NCBI RefSeq assembly: GCF_900105165.1
Contig: NZ_LT629740.1
Span: forward strand, 868,001-932,000
DNA: 64,000 nucleotides
Direction of reading: 5' to 3'
Source of the DNA: Mucilaginibacter mallensis
GTDB lineage: Bacteria; Bacteroidota; Bacteroidia; Sphingobacteriales; Sphingobacteriaceae
Shown here: positions 1-10,038 of the stretch, piece by piece
Layout of the letters: every line of letters starts with the position of its first letter
Position numbering within the stretch: position 1 is the stretch's first letter
The notes under the pieces: model-generated
The model's input: the letters and a program-made list of their open reading frames with translations, nothing else
Database searches by the model: none
Told to the model about the DNA's origin: nothing
Translations under genes and position numbers: made by a program

Positions 1-66
1 TTGGGCGAGGGCAGGGGAAGCCAGTAACATAGTTAAGCCTATAATTGCAGAAAAGTGTTTCAACAT
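1..66 (-). CDS. Partial secreted protein (N-terminus only)
   Basis: Only the first 22 codons are in the window; the rest lies beyond the left edge. They encode a clear signal peptide: a basic start (MLKHF), a hydrophobic core and an ASPALAQ cleavage region, the usual Bacteroidetes form with Gln after the cut. It follows the Sus-type operon on the same strand but a terminator-like hairpin lies between, so it may have its own promoter. A PUL-encoded glycoside hydrolase would fit the position, but nothing of the mature protein is visible, so no function is assigned. Confidence 0.7.
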   Translation of the reverse strand, partial: MLKHFSAIIGLTMLLASPALAQ

Positions 67-146
67 GGTTTTGCCTGATGATGTTTTTAATAAATGAGAT
101 ATAGATATCATTAAAGAGTATTTATTAATTATAAAATGTAAAAACT

Positions 147-180
147 AAATGGCAGAGAGAGAGATGCTCTCCGCCATTTT
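147..180 (-). terminator. Terminator hairpin ending the SusCD operon
   Basis: An imperfect inverted repeat pairs GCCATTT with AAATGGC and CTCTC with GAGAG around a short loop. Read on the minus strand it is followed by a T-rich run. It lies 3' of the last lipoprotein gene of the SusC/SusD operon. Confidence 0.6.
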
Positions 181-211
181 GATAGATTAAATTAATAAGT
201 TTCAGAAAAAA

Positions 212-1348
212 TTATTTTACATCAACTTCCACATCATCAATACCATAGGTTTGAGCTGTTGTTGCCTTTGTGATATTAAAGAATATCCTCATATAATTAA
301 AAGCTTTTAAATTGATTTGATCTGCATCGGTGTACCCGTATGCATCGGTCATTTTTAGCTTTAAGTGGTTCCAGCCAGGTTTTAATGTTGGCATAATGGC
401 ATCCAATCCCCAACCCAGGTGGAAATCATCCGGATTGTTGGCACTGCTAATTTGTATCTGGCCACCAGTTGCATACTGGGTAGGATCCTGAACATAAAAC
501 CAGAATTCTAAATAGCCGACATCTTTAGTTGTTTTTGTATCAATAGGGGCAGCTGGTGTTAGCTGAAACTGCATAAAGTTTCCCCCCACTGCAACGGTTC
601 CCTGAAGATAGCCGGTACCTTGCTTTTGGCCTTTTGTTACTAATAACCCTCCATTTACTATGTTCCAGGTAGCATCTAATTGATCACAATTACTAAGCAT
701 AACAGGGGCTGCTACATCAACCCTCATATCATCAATACCGTAGGTTTGAGCTGTTGTTACGTTAGCTTTGGTGTTGTAGAATATCCTCATAAAATTTATA
801 GCCTTTAAATTGACCAGATCTGCATCTGTTAACCCGTATGCATCGGCAAATCTCAGCTGTAAGTGATTCCAGCCAGCGTGCAATGTGTCGAGAATTGAAG
901 ACAGCCCCCAACCAAGACGGAAATCATCCGGATTGTTGGCACTGCTCATTTGTATCTGGCCACCCGGGTCTATCTGGGAAACATCCTGAATATACCACCA
1001 GAATTTTAATTCGCCGGTAGCTAAGGTTTGTTTTGTATTAACAGGGGTAGCGAGCGCCAGCTGAAACTGCATAAAGTTTCCCCCCGGTGCAATGGTTCCC
1101 TGAACATAGCCTTTCCCCTCCTTTGGGGCGACTGTTATTAATGTTCCTCCGTTTACTATATTCCAACCATCTAGTTGATCACAATTACTAAGCACAGCCG
1201 AGGTATCAATTACCGGTTTAGTTGTATCCGGAGGTGGTGGTTTCAGGTACGAGGTGTCTCTGGATTTATATTGCACTTTTTGGCAGCTAATAACTGCAAG
1301 TGCTATTACGAAGATGGAACATGCCATCATTATTTTAATGAATTTCAT
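212..1348 (-). CDS. Duplicated-domain surface lipoprotein of the PUL
   Basis: A 378-residue lipoprotein with lipobox Cys at residue 22 and a Pro/Thr-rich linker at about 35-50. The rest is two tandem copies of one roughly 160-residue module (about 53-210 and 218-377). Each opens with LSNCDQLD, contains a GGNFMQFQL segment and SSANNPDDF followed by LGWGL, and closes with AQTYGIDD. The all-beta look and position after SusC, SusD and the DUF3823 protein suggest a surface glycan-binding protein in the place of SusE/SusF. That role is inferred from context; I do not recognise the family by name. The strong similarity of the copies implies a fairly recent internal duplication. Confidence 0.8.
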   Translation of the reverse strand: MKFIKIMMACSIFVIALAVISCQKVQYKSRDTSYLKPPPPDTTKPVIDTSAVLSNCDQLDGWNIVNGGTLITVAPKEGKGYVQGTIAPGGNFMQFQLALATPVNTKQTLATGELKFWWYIQDVSQIDPGGQIQMSSANNPDDFRLGWGLSSILDTLHAGWNHLQLRFADAYGLTDADLVNLKAINFMRIFYNTKANVTTAQTYGIDDMRVDVAAPVMLSNCDQLDATWNIVNGGLLVTKGQKQGTGYLQGTVAVGGNFMQFQLTPAAPIDTKTTKDVGYLEFWFYVQDPTQYATGGQIQISSANNPDDFHLGWGLDAIMPTLKPGWNHLKLKMTDAYGYTDADQINLKAFNYMRIFFNITKATTAQTYGIDDVEVDVK

Positions 1349-1364
1349 TTCCTTTTACTTAAGA

Positions 1365-2072
1365 TTATTGTTTAGGAACATCTATCTGTATTATGTTAGA
1401 AAAATTGGAGCTGTTGTAACTATCGCTTAAACGCACCCCAACGCGTACAAAAAATGTACGGCCCGGTATAAGGTTAGGCACTGTTAAGGTCCTCGATTTA
1501 TCGGCTGCGGTCATATCAATAAAGTCTTGATTAATGGTTACGGCGTTTGCGTCAGAGAAAACCTGTATTGAAGCTCCTGTACCTACAAGGGCGGTTGTAT
1601 TAACATAAGGCTGCGTATCCTTAATAGTAGGCAAACCCGCTACTACCGGCGCATCAATATCATACGTTAGGGTTAGCGTTGTACCGTTTAAAGTCGCGGT
1701 GAAATTTTTGATCACCAGGTAAGGCGTAACGGTAAAGTTATGCGTTGTACCCTTAGTAAGATTGACGGTTACCGTGTCATAAACAGGCCAAAAGGCACCT
1801 CCGGTAGGTACAACCTTATAGCCCCCGCTAAACAGTTGAGTGTCCTCAAAAGTCCCATCGAATTTACTAGGGATAGTTTGCGGAGCGGTCCAGCCAATTT
1901 GCTGCATCCAAATTTGGGTACTGCCGCCTGATGTAGGGAAATTACCGCCTGTTGATGATATTATATTACCCTGAAATGAAGCGTTTGGACCGGGGTAATT
2001 ATCTATTTTTGTGCACGCAGAACTCGCAAGTATTGCTACGCCCATTAAAATTCTGCTAATCAGTTTTTTCAT
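1365..2072 (-). CDS. DUF3823-type SusD-associated lipoprotein
   Basis: A 235-residue lipoprotein with Cys20 in SSAC. The N-terminal half (PNASFQGNI, then a segment with IWMQQIGW and GTFEDTQLFSGGYKVVPTGGAFWPV) matches the DUF3823 family, which is usually encoded just after susD in Bacteroidetes PULs. The C-terminal half is a second beta-rich domain. It starts 28 bases after the SusD stop and ends 16 bases before the next gene, so it is co-transcribed with them. It probably helps bind glycan at the outer membrane; the exact ligand is unknown. Confidence 0.8.
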   Translation of the reverse strand: MKKLISRILMGVAILASSACTKIDNYPGPNASFQGNIISSTGGNFPTSGGSTQIWMQQIGWTAPQTIPSKFDGTFEDTQLFSGGYKVVPTGGAFWPVYDTVTVNLTKGTTHNFTVTPYLVIKNFTATLNGTTLTLTYDIDAPVVAGLPTIKDTQPYVNTTALVGTGASIQVFSDANAVTINQDFIDMTAADKSRTLTVPNLIPGRTFFVRVGVRLSDSYNSSNFSNIIQIDVPKQ

Positions 2073-2099
2073 ATCTTTAATTTTTTGATTTTTAATTTT

Positions 2100-3944
2100 T
2101 TAATAACCAGGATTATTAGGCAGCAGATTCGGGTTATTTGCAATTTCTCCACCCGGAATTGGTTCGTAATAATTTTGTTTCGGGAAAGTATATTCACGGT
2201 TAAACAACTCGGGTTCGGCAAGGAAAATGTATTTGTTTTCGTCATATACATAATATGGCATCAGGCCTTTAAAATGCGCTTTGTCCAACACCACATCAGC
2301 GGTGCGCCATCTTTTCAGATCCCAGTAATACTGGTTTTCAAAGGCAAGTTCCATGCACCTTTCATTACGTACCTTAGTCAGGTCGATAGACGAATAAAGT
2401 GCCGCACCGGCCCTGTCCCTTATCAGGTTGATATCGGCTAGTGCATCGCTGGTATTGCCTAATTCAACAGCAGCTTCGGCACGGTTCAACAATATTTCCG
2501 CATAACGAAAGTCTATCCATGGCTGTACGCTCGTGTTCAGATTAACCGTTGACTGGAGCTTAGTGTAATCAATATATTTACGTACATAAAAACCTGTGCG
2601 CGTTAATTCATCACCGCCTGTCCATGGCCCTGTAAAGCCAATAACCTGCAAGCCCTGGTACAGTGTTGCTGTAGAACCTGAAAGTATGTATGAGCGTGAG
2701 TTAGCCGGTTTTGCAACTTCAGCGGCAGCTGTTCCGCTAAAAGATGGGTAAATACCTCTTTGCATATCAAAGGTAAGCCCTCTTAATGTTGCTCCCGGGA
2801 AATAAATAGTAGCCAGCAACCTTGGTTCAAGACCCTGCATTATATCCGCACGGTTATTAAAACGCGTAGGTGTGCCATCGGGGTTGGTTACCGGTAAATT
2901 TCCCCAAAGGCTTACCAAATCCAGCGTAGGGTATGAGCGTGAAAGTGCATTAGCTGTAAAGTAGCGCGGCGACATGGTATCATCCCAGCTATGGGCTGTG
3001 TGGTTAGCTATAGAATACTGTTTTATAAATATATTCTCAGGGCTGTTGGGTTTCAGGAACAGATCAACATAATTCTGTACCTTATCACCCGGGGTTCCAT
3101 TATAAAGCGAGTACACGCCATCAAGTAATTTTGCGGCATCATAAGCTGCCTGGAAATACCCGGTAGCTGCTGAGGCGGGGATGCCTACTGCACCTGATGC
3201 ACGTGCTTCTCCGTCAACATAATTTACGGAACCATATTTGGCAACACAGGCAGCATATAACATTGCCCGTGATTTTAACGCCGCTGCAACATACTTGTTA
3301 GCTCTTCCAGCATCGCTGGTTGCGGGCATCATTTTGTAACCCAGATCAAGCTCGGCAGCGATAAAATCCCAAACAGCTTGTTCCTTATCGCGATGTACCT
3401 GCAATGTTGCCAATGGTGCGCCCGGATCTTGCGCAACTGTTATAATGGGTACACCGCCATAACGTTTAGCCAAACCAAAATAATAGTAAGCTCTTAAAAA
3501 GTGAGCTTCGCCCAAAAGCTGATCTACACCTGTCTGGGTTAGTTCAGAAGCATGCTTAGGCAGCTCGGCTATCATTATGTTAACATTCCTGATATCGCCG
3601 TATGGCCAGAAGCCAAAGCCTGTGCCAATATCCATACCGCTCCAGGGGCCAACCTCTTCGCCTGTACATGCGGCTTCGTTATAAAATTCCTGCCAATCAT
3701 TACCTCCGTGTTCGAAGCCTGCAGGACTTTCAGCACCATCATTTGTGCTGGGCACGTATTTAAAATCCTCGATGGGTAAATCCTGGTATATCGTTGCTAA
3801 AAACGACTGAATGCCCGCCTGACTGTTAAATATAACATCAGACGTGAAGATATTTGTTGGTGCAATATTTAACTTTTGGCAGGAGGTTACCAAAGCTCCT
3901 GTAACGATGCATATCGCAATAAGTAATTTTTTTATACTTTTCAT
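2100..3944 (-). CDS. SusD/RagB-family glycan-binding lipoprotein
   Basis: A 614-residue outer-membrane lipoprotein with lipobox Cys at residue 22. The family caps its SusC partner and delivers oligosaccharides. The N-terminal SusD-like helical region carries LLGEAHFLRAYYYFGLAKRYGG, typical of the TPR-like part, and the C-terminal RagB/SusD domain has WIDFRYAEILLNRAEA and ENQYYWDLKRW. It starts 11 bases after the SusC stop, as expected for a pair that forms one complex. Substrate cannot be read from sequence; the neighbouring GH99/GH71-like enzyme hints at an alpha-linked glycan. Confidence 0.95.
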   Translation of the reverse strand: MKSIKKLLIAICIVTGALVTSCQKLNIAPTNIFTSDVIFNSQAGIQSFLATIYQDLPIEDFKYVPSTNDGAESPAGFEHGGNDWQEFYNEAACTGEEVGPWSGMDIGTGFGFWPYGDIRNVNIMIAELPKHASELTQTGVDQLLGEAHFLRAYYYFGLAKRYGGVPIITVAQDPGAPLATLQVHRDKEQAVWDFIAAELDLGYKMMPATSDAGRANKYVAAALKSRAMLYAACVAKYGSVNYVDGEARASGAVGIPASAATGYFQAAYDAAKLLDGVYSLYNGTPGDKVQNYVDLFLKPNSPENIFIKQYSIANHTAHSWDDTMSPRYFTANALSRSYPTLDLVSLWGNLPVTNPDGTPTRFNNRADIMQGLEPRLLATIYFPGATLRGLTFDMQRGIYPSFSGTAAAEVAKPANSRSYILSGSTATLYQGLQVIGFTGPWTGGDELTRTGFYVRKYIDYTKLQSTVNLNTSVQPWIDFRYAEILLNRAEAAVELGNTSDALADINLIRDRAGAALYSSIDLTKVRNERCMELAFENQYYWDLKRWRTADVVLDKAHFKGLMPYYVYDENKYIFLAEPELFNREYTFPKQNYYEPIPGGEIANNPNLLPNNPGY

Positions 3945-3955
3945 ATGTCAATAAT

Positions 3956-6900
3956 TTAAAAGGAAACGGAAGCTCCCAAGTTAAAAGTCCTGTTCTCTGG
4001 ATATGTATATCCTCCTAATGCTACACTAAAATTGCCATTGTCTGTTGGATTAGGGCCCTGGTGTTCAGGGTCGTAGTTCTTCAGCCCGGTGAATGTTAGC
4101 AGGTTGTAGCTGTTTACATAAAACCTTAATTTTTTAACGCCTATATGTTTCAAAACTAAAGGGGATATAGAATAACCAAATTCAAGTGTTTTTACACGCA
4201 GGTAACTGGCATTCTGTATTGCTTTTGTGCCTTGCGCATCTGGCGAGCCCATTGCAGGGTAATACCCTGGTACCCATTGCGTGTTAGGGTCAAAAACATT
4301 TGCACTAGGGTCTACTGTATGCCAGCTGTCAAGGAAGCGGGTTAACGCGCTTCTGCCATACATCAGCGGCGACGCAAATTGCTCGCCGTATTGCACGTAA
4401 ACACCGGCGGCACCTTGTAAAAGCAGGGTCATATCAAACCCTTTATAATTTAAGCCAATGGTGAGGCCATAGTTATATAATGGAATATCAGAAGTTGCAA
4501 TAGGCGTGTTATCCTTTGAATCTATTACCCCGTCATGATTCGTGTCCTGATAATAATAATCACCGGGAATCACACTATTATTACCTCCGCCCATGTTCAC
4601 ACCATAATTCTGTATTTGCTTGTAACTGGTAAACTGCCCGGCGTAAGTAGGGCCCCACCATATGTTCTGGTATCTGTTGGATTGGCTTGACTGCCATTGT
4701 TGAAATTCGTTGCCAAAAGTGCCTTGTAAAACAGTCATGTCCTCTAAGCGGGTTGTGCCTATATTACCGGTAAGGTTTACACCCAGTTGGCCAAATGTAT
4801 TCCTGTAGGATACGCTAAAGTCCAAACCTTGCACCCTGTCGCTATTGTAGTTGATCTGTGGCGTAGGGGCACCCACAGTGCCGGGTAGAACTGTGGAAGG
4901 TGTGGCTACCAATCCTGTCCTGTCGTTTCTGAAAACTTCAATAGTTCCGTTAATTTTTCCATTAAGCAGGCCGAAATCAAGTCCTATATTCTTTATGGTA
5001 CTTACCGGCCATGTTAAACCCGGGTTGCCAAGTTTTGGCGCTGAGCCGTTCACGGGAGTAGCTCCAAAAATATAAGAGTTTACGGGGTAGGTATAGCCGG
5101 TTACATAATTGTATGCATTACCAGCCTCATCACCAACTTTACCATAAGAAGCCCTAAGCTTTAGGTTGGAGAGGATCTTATCAGAAACTAAATTACGAAC
5201 GAAGCTTTCTTTAGTTAAAACCCAGCCTACTGATGCGCCCGGGAAGAAGCCCCATTGATCGGGACCCGGCTGATACAAACTGGTTCCATCACGGCGAAAG
5301 CTGAATTCAGCAAGATACTTTCCTTTATAATCGTAGTTAAGCCTTCCTATAAAACTCTTGTGCGCGAAATCCTGTAAAGCACCAGCATCCTGACCGCCAC
5401 TCATATTTGAATTTGCCAGGCCCCCAAATAAATAGTCTATAGGTATGTTAGTGTCCCGGTAAGCATTAAAGTTATCAGCAGTGTTATGGCTTTGCTCATA
5501 GGTAAACATGGCAGTTACGTTATGATCCTGGAAGAAGGTATGCGCATAATTTAATGTAATCTGGCTTAACGTATTAAAATGCGTGTAATATTGGCGGGTT
5601 ATGCCAGAAGGGGAATTTACTGATTGTGGTAAATAAACATCATTAGCGGCGTCGTAAGTATATAAATTAAATGTGTTTTGTATTTGATTATAGTCATAAA
5701 CCCCGTAATCAACATTAAACAAAGCCTTGGCAGTTAGTCCGGATATGCCGGGTATGCTATACGTTAAGTTTAACTGGCTTGTAAAGCTTTTATTCTTGGC
5801 CACAATTGAACCTACCTCGCTGTCATTAGTCATGATAGCAGGATTCTGGTTATCAGGCATTACATTAGGGTATAAAGGATTGTTATTAGCATAGATCTGG
5901 TTTATAGGGATCTGATTCCAGGTATACTTATAAACCTCCCACTCGGGGGTTAAAGGCTGGTTTTTCTGATCCATCCAGCCCGATGTTAATATCTGTGCTT
6001 TTAACCCTTTGGCTATGCTAACGGTAACGTTTGAGCGGAAATTATACTTGTTGTAGTTTAAATCCCCGGTTTTATAAACGCCGTCCTGTTGCTGGTAACC
6101 AAAGTTGAAGAAATAGCTTATCTTGTCATTTCCGCCATCAATATTTAAATTATGGCTGATTTGGTTGGCTGTTTTGTTGAAAACAAGATCCGACCAATCG
6201 GCAGATTTGTTAGTGCCGTTGAGCCATGGCAGTATGTCTGCATAAGAATATACCGGAGTTACATTGCTAACAAAGTTATTTTGGAAATCGCGTTTGGCTT
6301 TCTCATTAGTCAGCAGCATATAATCTACAGCGCCTACGCCCTGGGGCATTCCCAAAAATGTTTGTACTGCATCATTAACTGAATAATTGATGTTAACTTG
6401 TCCGTTTGTTGATCCTTTTTTAGTTGTTATCAAAATGGCACCGCCAGCAGCCCTTACACCATATATAGACGCCGCGGCATCTTTCAGCACAGAGATACTT
6501 TCAATTTCATTTGGATCCATCCTGCCTAATGTTGACTGGTCTCCGCCAATTACACCATCAATTACAATTAATGGAGCTGTTTGAAAACCTCTGATATTCA
6601 AATCATTGTCATAAGATCCTGGTTCGGCAGTTTTTTGAACAATACGGATACCTGGTATTTTACCGGTTAGCATGTTTACAACGCTTTCATTTTTTGTTGT
6701 TATGATGTCTTTATTCTGAATCGTTGCTATTGAGCCGGTTACAGTGGCCCTTTTTTGCACACCGTAGCCTACAACTACCACTTCATCAAGGCTTTTATTG
6801 GTGGGATTTAAAGCTATTACGCCACCTTTTATGTTTTTAACGGTGACTTCCTTTATTTCATAACCTATGAAGGATACCTGTAAAATAGCATTGGTGCCGG

Positions 6901-7093
6901 GTACGGTAAGCGTGAACCTTCCGCCTGCATCAGTAACAGCGCCGGTGGTTGTGCCTTTAATTTTTACACTTACCCCCGGAAGTGTTGACCCATCGGTTAA
7001 GTCTATCACTTTTCCGCTGATCGAGGTTTGCTGGGCTAACAAACTAAGCGGGAAAAGAAAGAAAAGAATAAGTAAGTACTTTAATTTTTTCAT
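3956..7093 (-). CDS. SusC/RagA-family TonB-dependent outer-membrane transporter
   Basis: A 1045-residue TonB-dependent receptor importing oligosaccharides across the outer membrane with its SusD lid. In order: signal peptide ending LLAQQ, a carboxypeptidase-regulatory-like domain (about 22-100, ISGKVID, VSFIGYE), the plug domain (about 110-230) with the SusC signature region VYGVRAAGGAILITTKKG, then the beta-barrel ending in an aromatic strand (LGASVSF). Length is normal for SusC. No sigma/anti-sigma pair is nearby, so control may come from a regulator elsewhere. Confidence 0.95.
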   Translation of the reverse strand: MKKLKYLLILFFLFPLSLLAQQTSISGKVIDLTDGSTLPGVSVKIKGTTTGAVTDAGGRFTLTVPGTNAILQVSFIGYEIKEVTVKNIKGGVIALNPTNKSLDEVVVVGYGVQKRATVTGSIATIQNKDIITTKNESVVNMLTGKIPGIRIVQKTAEPGSYDNDLNIRGFQTAPLIVIDGVIGGDQSTLGRMDPNEIESISVLKDAAASIYGVRAAGGAILITTKKGSTNGQVNINYSVNDAVQTFLGMPQGVGAVDYMLLTNEKAKRDFQNNFVSNVTPVYSYADILPWLNGTNKSADWSDLVFNKTANQISHNLNIDGGNDKISYFFNFGYQQQDGVYKTGDLNYNKYNFRSNVTVSIAKGLKAQILTSGWMDQKNQPLTPEWEVYKYTWNQIPINQIYANNNPLYPNVMPDNQNPAIMTNDSEVGSIVAKNKSFTSQLNLTYSIPGISGLTAKALFNVDYGVYDYNQIQNTFNLYTYDAANDVYLPQSVNSPSGITRQYYTHFNTLSQITLNYAHTFFQDHNVTAMFTYEQSHNTADNFNAYRDTNIPIDYLFGGLANSNMSGGQDAGALQDFAHKSFIGRLNYDYKGKYLAEFSFRRDGTSLYQPGPDQWGFFPGASVGWVLTKESFVRNLVSDKILSNLKLRASYGKVGDEAGNAYNYVTGYTYPVNSYIFGATPVNGSAPKLGNPGLTWPVSTIKNIGLDFGLLNGKINGTIEVFRNDRTGLVATPSTVLPGTVGAPTPQINYNSDRVQGLDFSVSYRNTFGQLGVNLTGNIGTTRLEDMTVLQGTFGNEFQQWQSSQSNRYQNIWWGPTYAGQFTSYKQIQNYGVNMGGGNNSVIPGDYYYQDTNHDGVIDSKDNTPIATSDIPLYNYGLTIGLNYKGFDMTLLLQGAAGVYVQYGEQFASPLMYGRSALTRFLDSWHTVDPSANVFDPNTQWVPGYYPAMGSPDAQGTKAIQNASYLRVKTLEFGYSISPLVLKHIGVKKLRFYVNSYNLLTFTGLKNYDPEHQGPNPTDNGNFSVALGGYTYPENRTFNLGASVSF

Positions 7094-7630
7094 ATTGTCT
7101 CTCTGTTAATAATTAAGTTTATGGATTGGTATGCCCTTGAATAGGGCTTGAAATTTGAAAAAGTGCAAATCTTTTTCACGGAGGGTTAGGGTCATAATTG
7201 TTCATGATTTGGTTGATTAAGTTATTACCAGGTGCCGATTAAAGGTTAATCAACATGGTAATTGGTTTATAATTATGATAACAAAAGAAGAGTGGAGAAT
7301 TAATAAAAGATAAATAATAGATTAATGATTGACTATAAATGCCATAAAAAATGACTTATTAAGAATATTCGGCAATCGATTGTATTTATTTTTTAGTTTT
7401 AAATAATATTTATAAATATTTCGTTGGTATCCGGGAATAAAAAATGTATGGTCACAAAGGGTGATATTATTCTGCTATTTTATTTAACAATGTATATGCT
7501 TCCGTTTTGCCTGATATCGTCCGAAGCATTTTCAGGGATCTTCTTCCGATCTTACCATTCGTAACTTATTACTTGTCCACTACTTAAGGCAAATCCTGGA
7601 TGCTAGGCAACATTGTCATTAAACATAAAA
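7094..7630. other. Non-coding region upstream of the SusC operon
   Basis: About 540 bases of AT-rich DNA with no credible ORF. It must contain the promoter of the SusC operon. I see no clear operator palindrome or riboswitch. Confidence 0.5.
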
Positions 7631-7656
7631 AGGAGCTGTTTAAACAGCTCCTTTTT
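7627..7656 (-). terminator. Terminator of the GH99-like gene
   Basis: A perfect 22-base palindrome (AGGAGCTG, TTTAAA, CAGCTCCT) flanked by A-run and T-run, 3' of the GH99-like gene on the minus strand. The symmetry makes it potentially bidirectional. Confidence 0.8.
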
Positions 7657-7679
7657 AGATCATTAGTTGCCTCAGCTTT

Positions 7680-9344
7680 CTATTGATTTATTTTAAATGA
7701 TTCCCACGGCCCGGCAGTGGTTCTGTTACACGTCATGGCCTGTGTGCCATTTTCACTGGAAACAAATTTCCCATTATTCCCTAATAAAGAAACTGTTCCA
7801 TCAGCATTGCTTACCCAGCTGAATTCCTCCCAGGGGCCATATGTTGTTCGGTTGCAGGTGATTGCCTGGGTGCCATTTTCTGATGACACGTACTTTCCCT
7901 GGGTTTGTAATGCTATTTTTCCGCCTCCGGCATCAACAACTAAAAATGTTTCCCAGCCTTGTGCCGTAGTACGGTTACAAGTCATGGGCTGTGTTCCATT
8001 TTCACTGCTTACATATAAGTTGTTTGAACCTTTAAAAGTTACCGTTTGCCCAATAGGTGCAACACTGCTTACAGTTACTACTGGGGATGTTGGGCGGGTA
8101 GCTGTGAGCGCAATTTGACCTTTTAACATCTTTCCTCCATCTCCGGTTAACCTCATATAATAGTCTGCAGAGCAGGCAGTACCATCTTCGTCTAATGAAA
8201 CAAAGCCAGACCCTGCGGGCACAGAGGCCTGTGTTTCGGCGGTTTTAGCGATCTGGTTACCTTCATTATACTCATCAAACATCGAAATATAAATTCCCTG
8301 ACAGCCCAATTTCACCATGTTATAAAATTGATGCCACATAAAATCTCCATGTACCCTTTGATGCTCCTGTAAATCGCCTGGCAGTACACATGGTTGATAA
8401 TCAATGCCGTTTGAGTTACAGTAAGCCTGATCAGGAATGTTTACATTGTTATAATAGTTATCAGCATCGCTTACATTTCCGATCCTGCCGATCATCCATG
8501 GAGACAGCATATTGAAAGCGGTATAAGTAGCTAAAAAGCCCGGCCTTGAATCCTGACCACTTGGAGCTGTACGCCATTGGGTTGGTACCCCGCCAATAAC
8601 ATAGCAACCCTGTGCTTTAAACCAGTTAATTACATCAAGGCATACATCGGCGGTCCATGGGTGATTGGTATCATTAAAACCAAAGCCCCAGATACATACT
8701 ACCGGCTTGCCGTTTTGTTTGGCATAAGCAGAAGATGAGGTATAGGCCGACATTTTATTTGTCCAATCGGTTTTAATTTCCGGTTGCATATTTGTCCAGC
8801 CGCTTACATCATACATAATGTAAAACTTACGGCCTGTAGCCTCAGCTGCTGTTTTAACCTTAGCCGTTATTGCGTCCCGGATTGGCCCTTCAGATCCATT
8901 GGGGTCGAATCGCTGCAAAGCGGCACAATCAATTCCATTTTGCTGCATCCACTGGAATTGTGTATTCACCGTCTGATCGGTAAAGGATGAAAACAGAGAT
9001 GCAGGCTGCCCGTTGTTAAGGTTAGCAAATCCTGTTTGATAAATGGATGTGTAATCACGCACATCGGGCCATGATTTTATACCTACATTGCTTGTTGATG
9101 GTGCCTGTGACTGATCATTGGACCAATGCCACCATGCATTTATAGGCGAGCCATCGCCTATTGCAGCAAACCATCCCTGGTAACCTACCACAATCTTTCC
9201 GACAACATCACCAGTTGCCGATGCTAATGCCCTCGACTTTAGTTTACTATTTAGTGTTGTGTTTGCTTGATCACTGCTATTTTTTTTACAGCCAACTGCT
9301 ATAATTGCAATTGCCGCTAATACGATTAACTTAATTTTTTTCAT
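7680..9344 (-). CDS. GH99/GH71-like hydrolase lipoprotein with C-terminal fascin-like trefoil
   Basis: A 554-residue lipoprotein (lipobox Cys19). Residues about 45-395 resemble the GH99/GH71-like TIM-barrel group often labelled xylosidase/arabinosidase: VVGYQGWF near the start, QNGIDCAALQRFDP, KFYIMYDVSGW, CQGIYISMFDEYNEGNQ. The FDEYNEG segment carries acidic residues that could be catalytic (inference). The last 140 or so residues hold three repeats of a YVSSENGTQ.MTCNRT unit, typical of a fascin-like beta-trefoil used for carbohydrate binding. It is transcribed toward the SusC operon but separated by a terminator, so it forms its own unit in the same PUL. Exact substrate unknown. Confidence 0.8.
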   Translation of the reverse strand: MKKIKLIVLAAIAIIAVGCKKNSSDQANTTLNSKLKSRALASATGDVVGKIVVGYQGWFAAIGDGSPINAWWHWSNDQSQAPSTSNVGIKSWPDVRDYTSIYQTGFANLNNGQPASLFSSFTDQTVNTQFQWMQQNGIDCAALQRFDPNGSEGPIRDAITAKVKTAAEATGRKFYIMYDVSGWTNMQPEIKTDWTNKMSAYTSSSAYAKQNGKPVVCIWGFGFNDTNHPWTADVCLDVINWFKAQGCYVIGGVPTQWRTAPSGQDSRPGFLATYTAFNMLSPWMIGRIGNVSDADNYYNNVNIPDQAYCNSNGIDYQPCVLPGDLQEHQRVHGDFMWHQFYNMVKLGCQGIYISMFDEYNEGNQIAKTAETQASVPAGSGFVSLDEDGTACSADYYMRLTGDGGKMLKGQIALTATRPTSPVVTVSSVAPIGQTVTFKGSNNLYVSSENGTQPMTCNRTTAQGWETFLVVDAGGGKIALQTQGKYVSSENGTQAITCNRTTYGPWEEFSWVSNADGTVSLLGNNGKFVSSENGTQAMTCNRTTAGPWESFKINQ

Positions 9345-9985
9345 GATTTGGTTTATTTGGTTAAATAAGAGAGAAAAGAATTCCTTAACGTATTTATACC
9401 GTTAAGGAGGTCTTAAAGCAAGAATCTGCATAGTGATGAGGTTCAACTAATGATCTGAGATATAATTGATTTACTTGCAAATTATAGGCAGGTATTAAAA
9501 ATAAATTAATAATTAGTTAATCGTTACCCAAATACAGTACTATTCTAAAAAGAAAACGTAAAGGATATAATGCGCTGTTTATTAATGCGGTAACTAATGG
9601 TTTACATGGACAAAGTAGCGTGGATCCATAAAATTACTATTGCATCAGTTTAGACAATAATTGTTTTTTAACTTCATTGGCCGGATACTTTTTCTGATTA
9701 ATTAATTCAGCCCGGCATGGGGTAATTGGAACTAATTTATAAAGGATTTAAGAACAATTGCATGGTTTACAATGATTTGGCAATCCCGATCCTAATTGGA
9801 CATTCCTGCATCATTGACCATATTCATTTTATTATAAATAATATCAAGATCGGCCATCCGACATCCTATATATCATTTCATATTCACTTATAGCGTTCGA
9901 GATTTGTACAGTAGGTTTTACTGTAGTCTGGAGGTTACAGGCGTATTAGTCAATCTTAACTGCATTACAGTATAAACTTGATTTA
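9345..9985. other. Non-coding region between GH99-like and S51 genes
   Basis: About 640 bases of AT-rich DNA between divergently oriented genes. No ORF, gene remnant or strong repeat was seen. Confidence 0.5.
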
Positions 9986-9991
9986 AGTTTA

Positions 9992-10020
9992 TTGTTTTCA
10001 CAATGAAAATAATACTTTTA
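9992..10020 (+). promoter_or_regulatory. Probable promoter of the S51 peptidase gene
   Basis: TTG at 9992-9994 and TACTTTTA at 10013-10020 approximate the Bacteroidetes -33 and -7 boxes with 18 bases between them. A transcript starting near 10025 excludes the upstream ATG at 10003 and supports the start at 10039. Confidence 0.4.
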
Positions 10021-10038
10021 CCTATTAACGCCAACATC

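Noticed and set aside
10003-10038. Earlier ATG for the S51 peptidase
   Set aside because: It overlaps the probable -7 box and adds residues not typical of the family.
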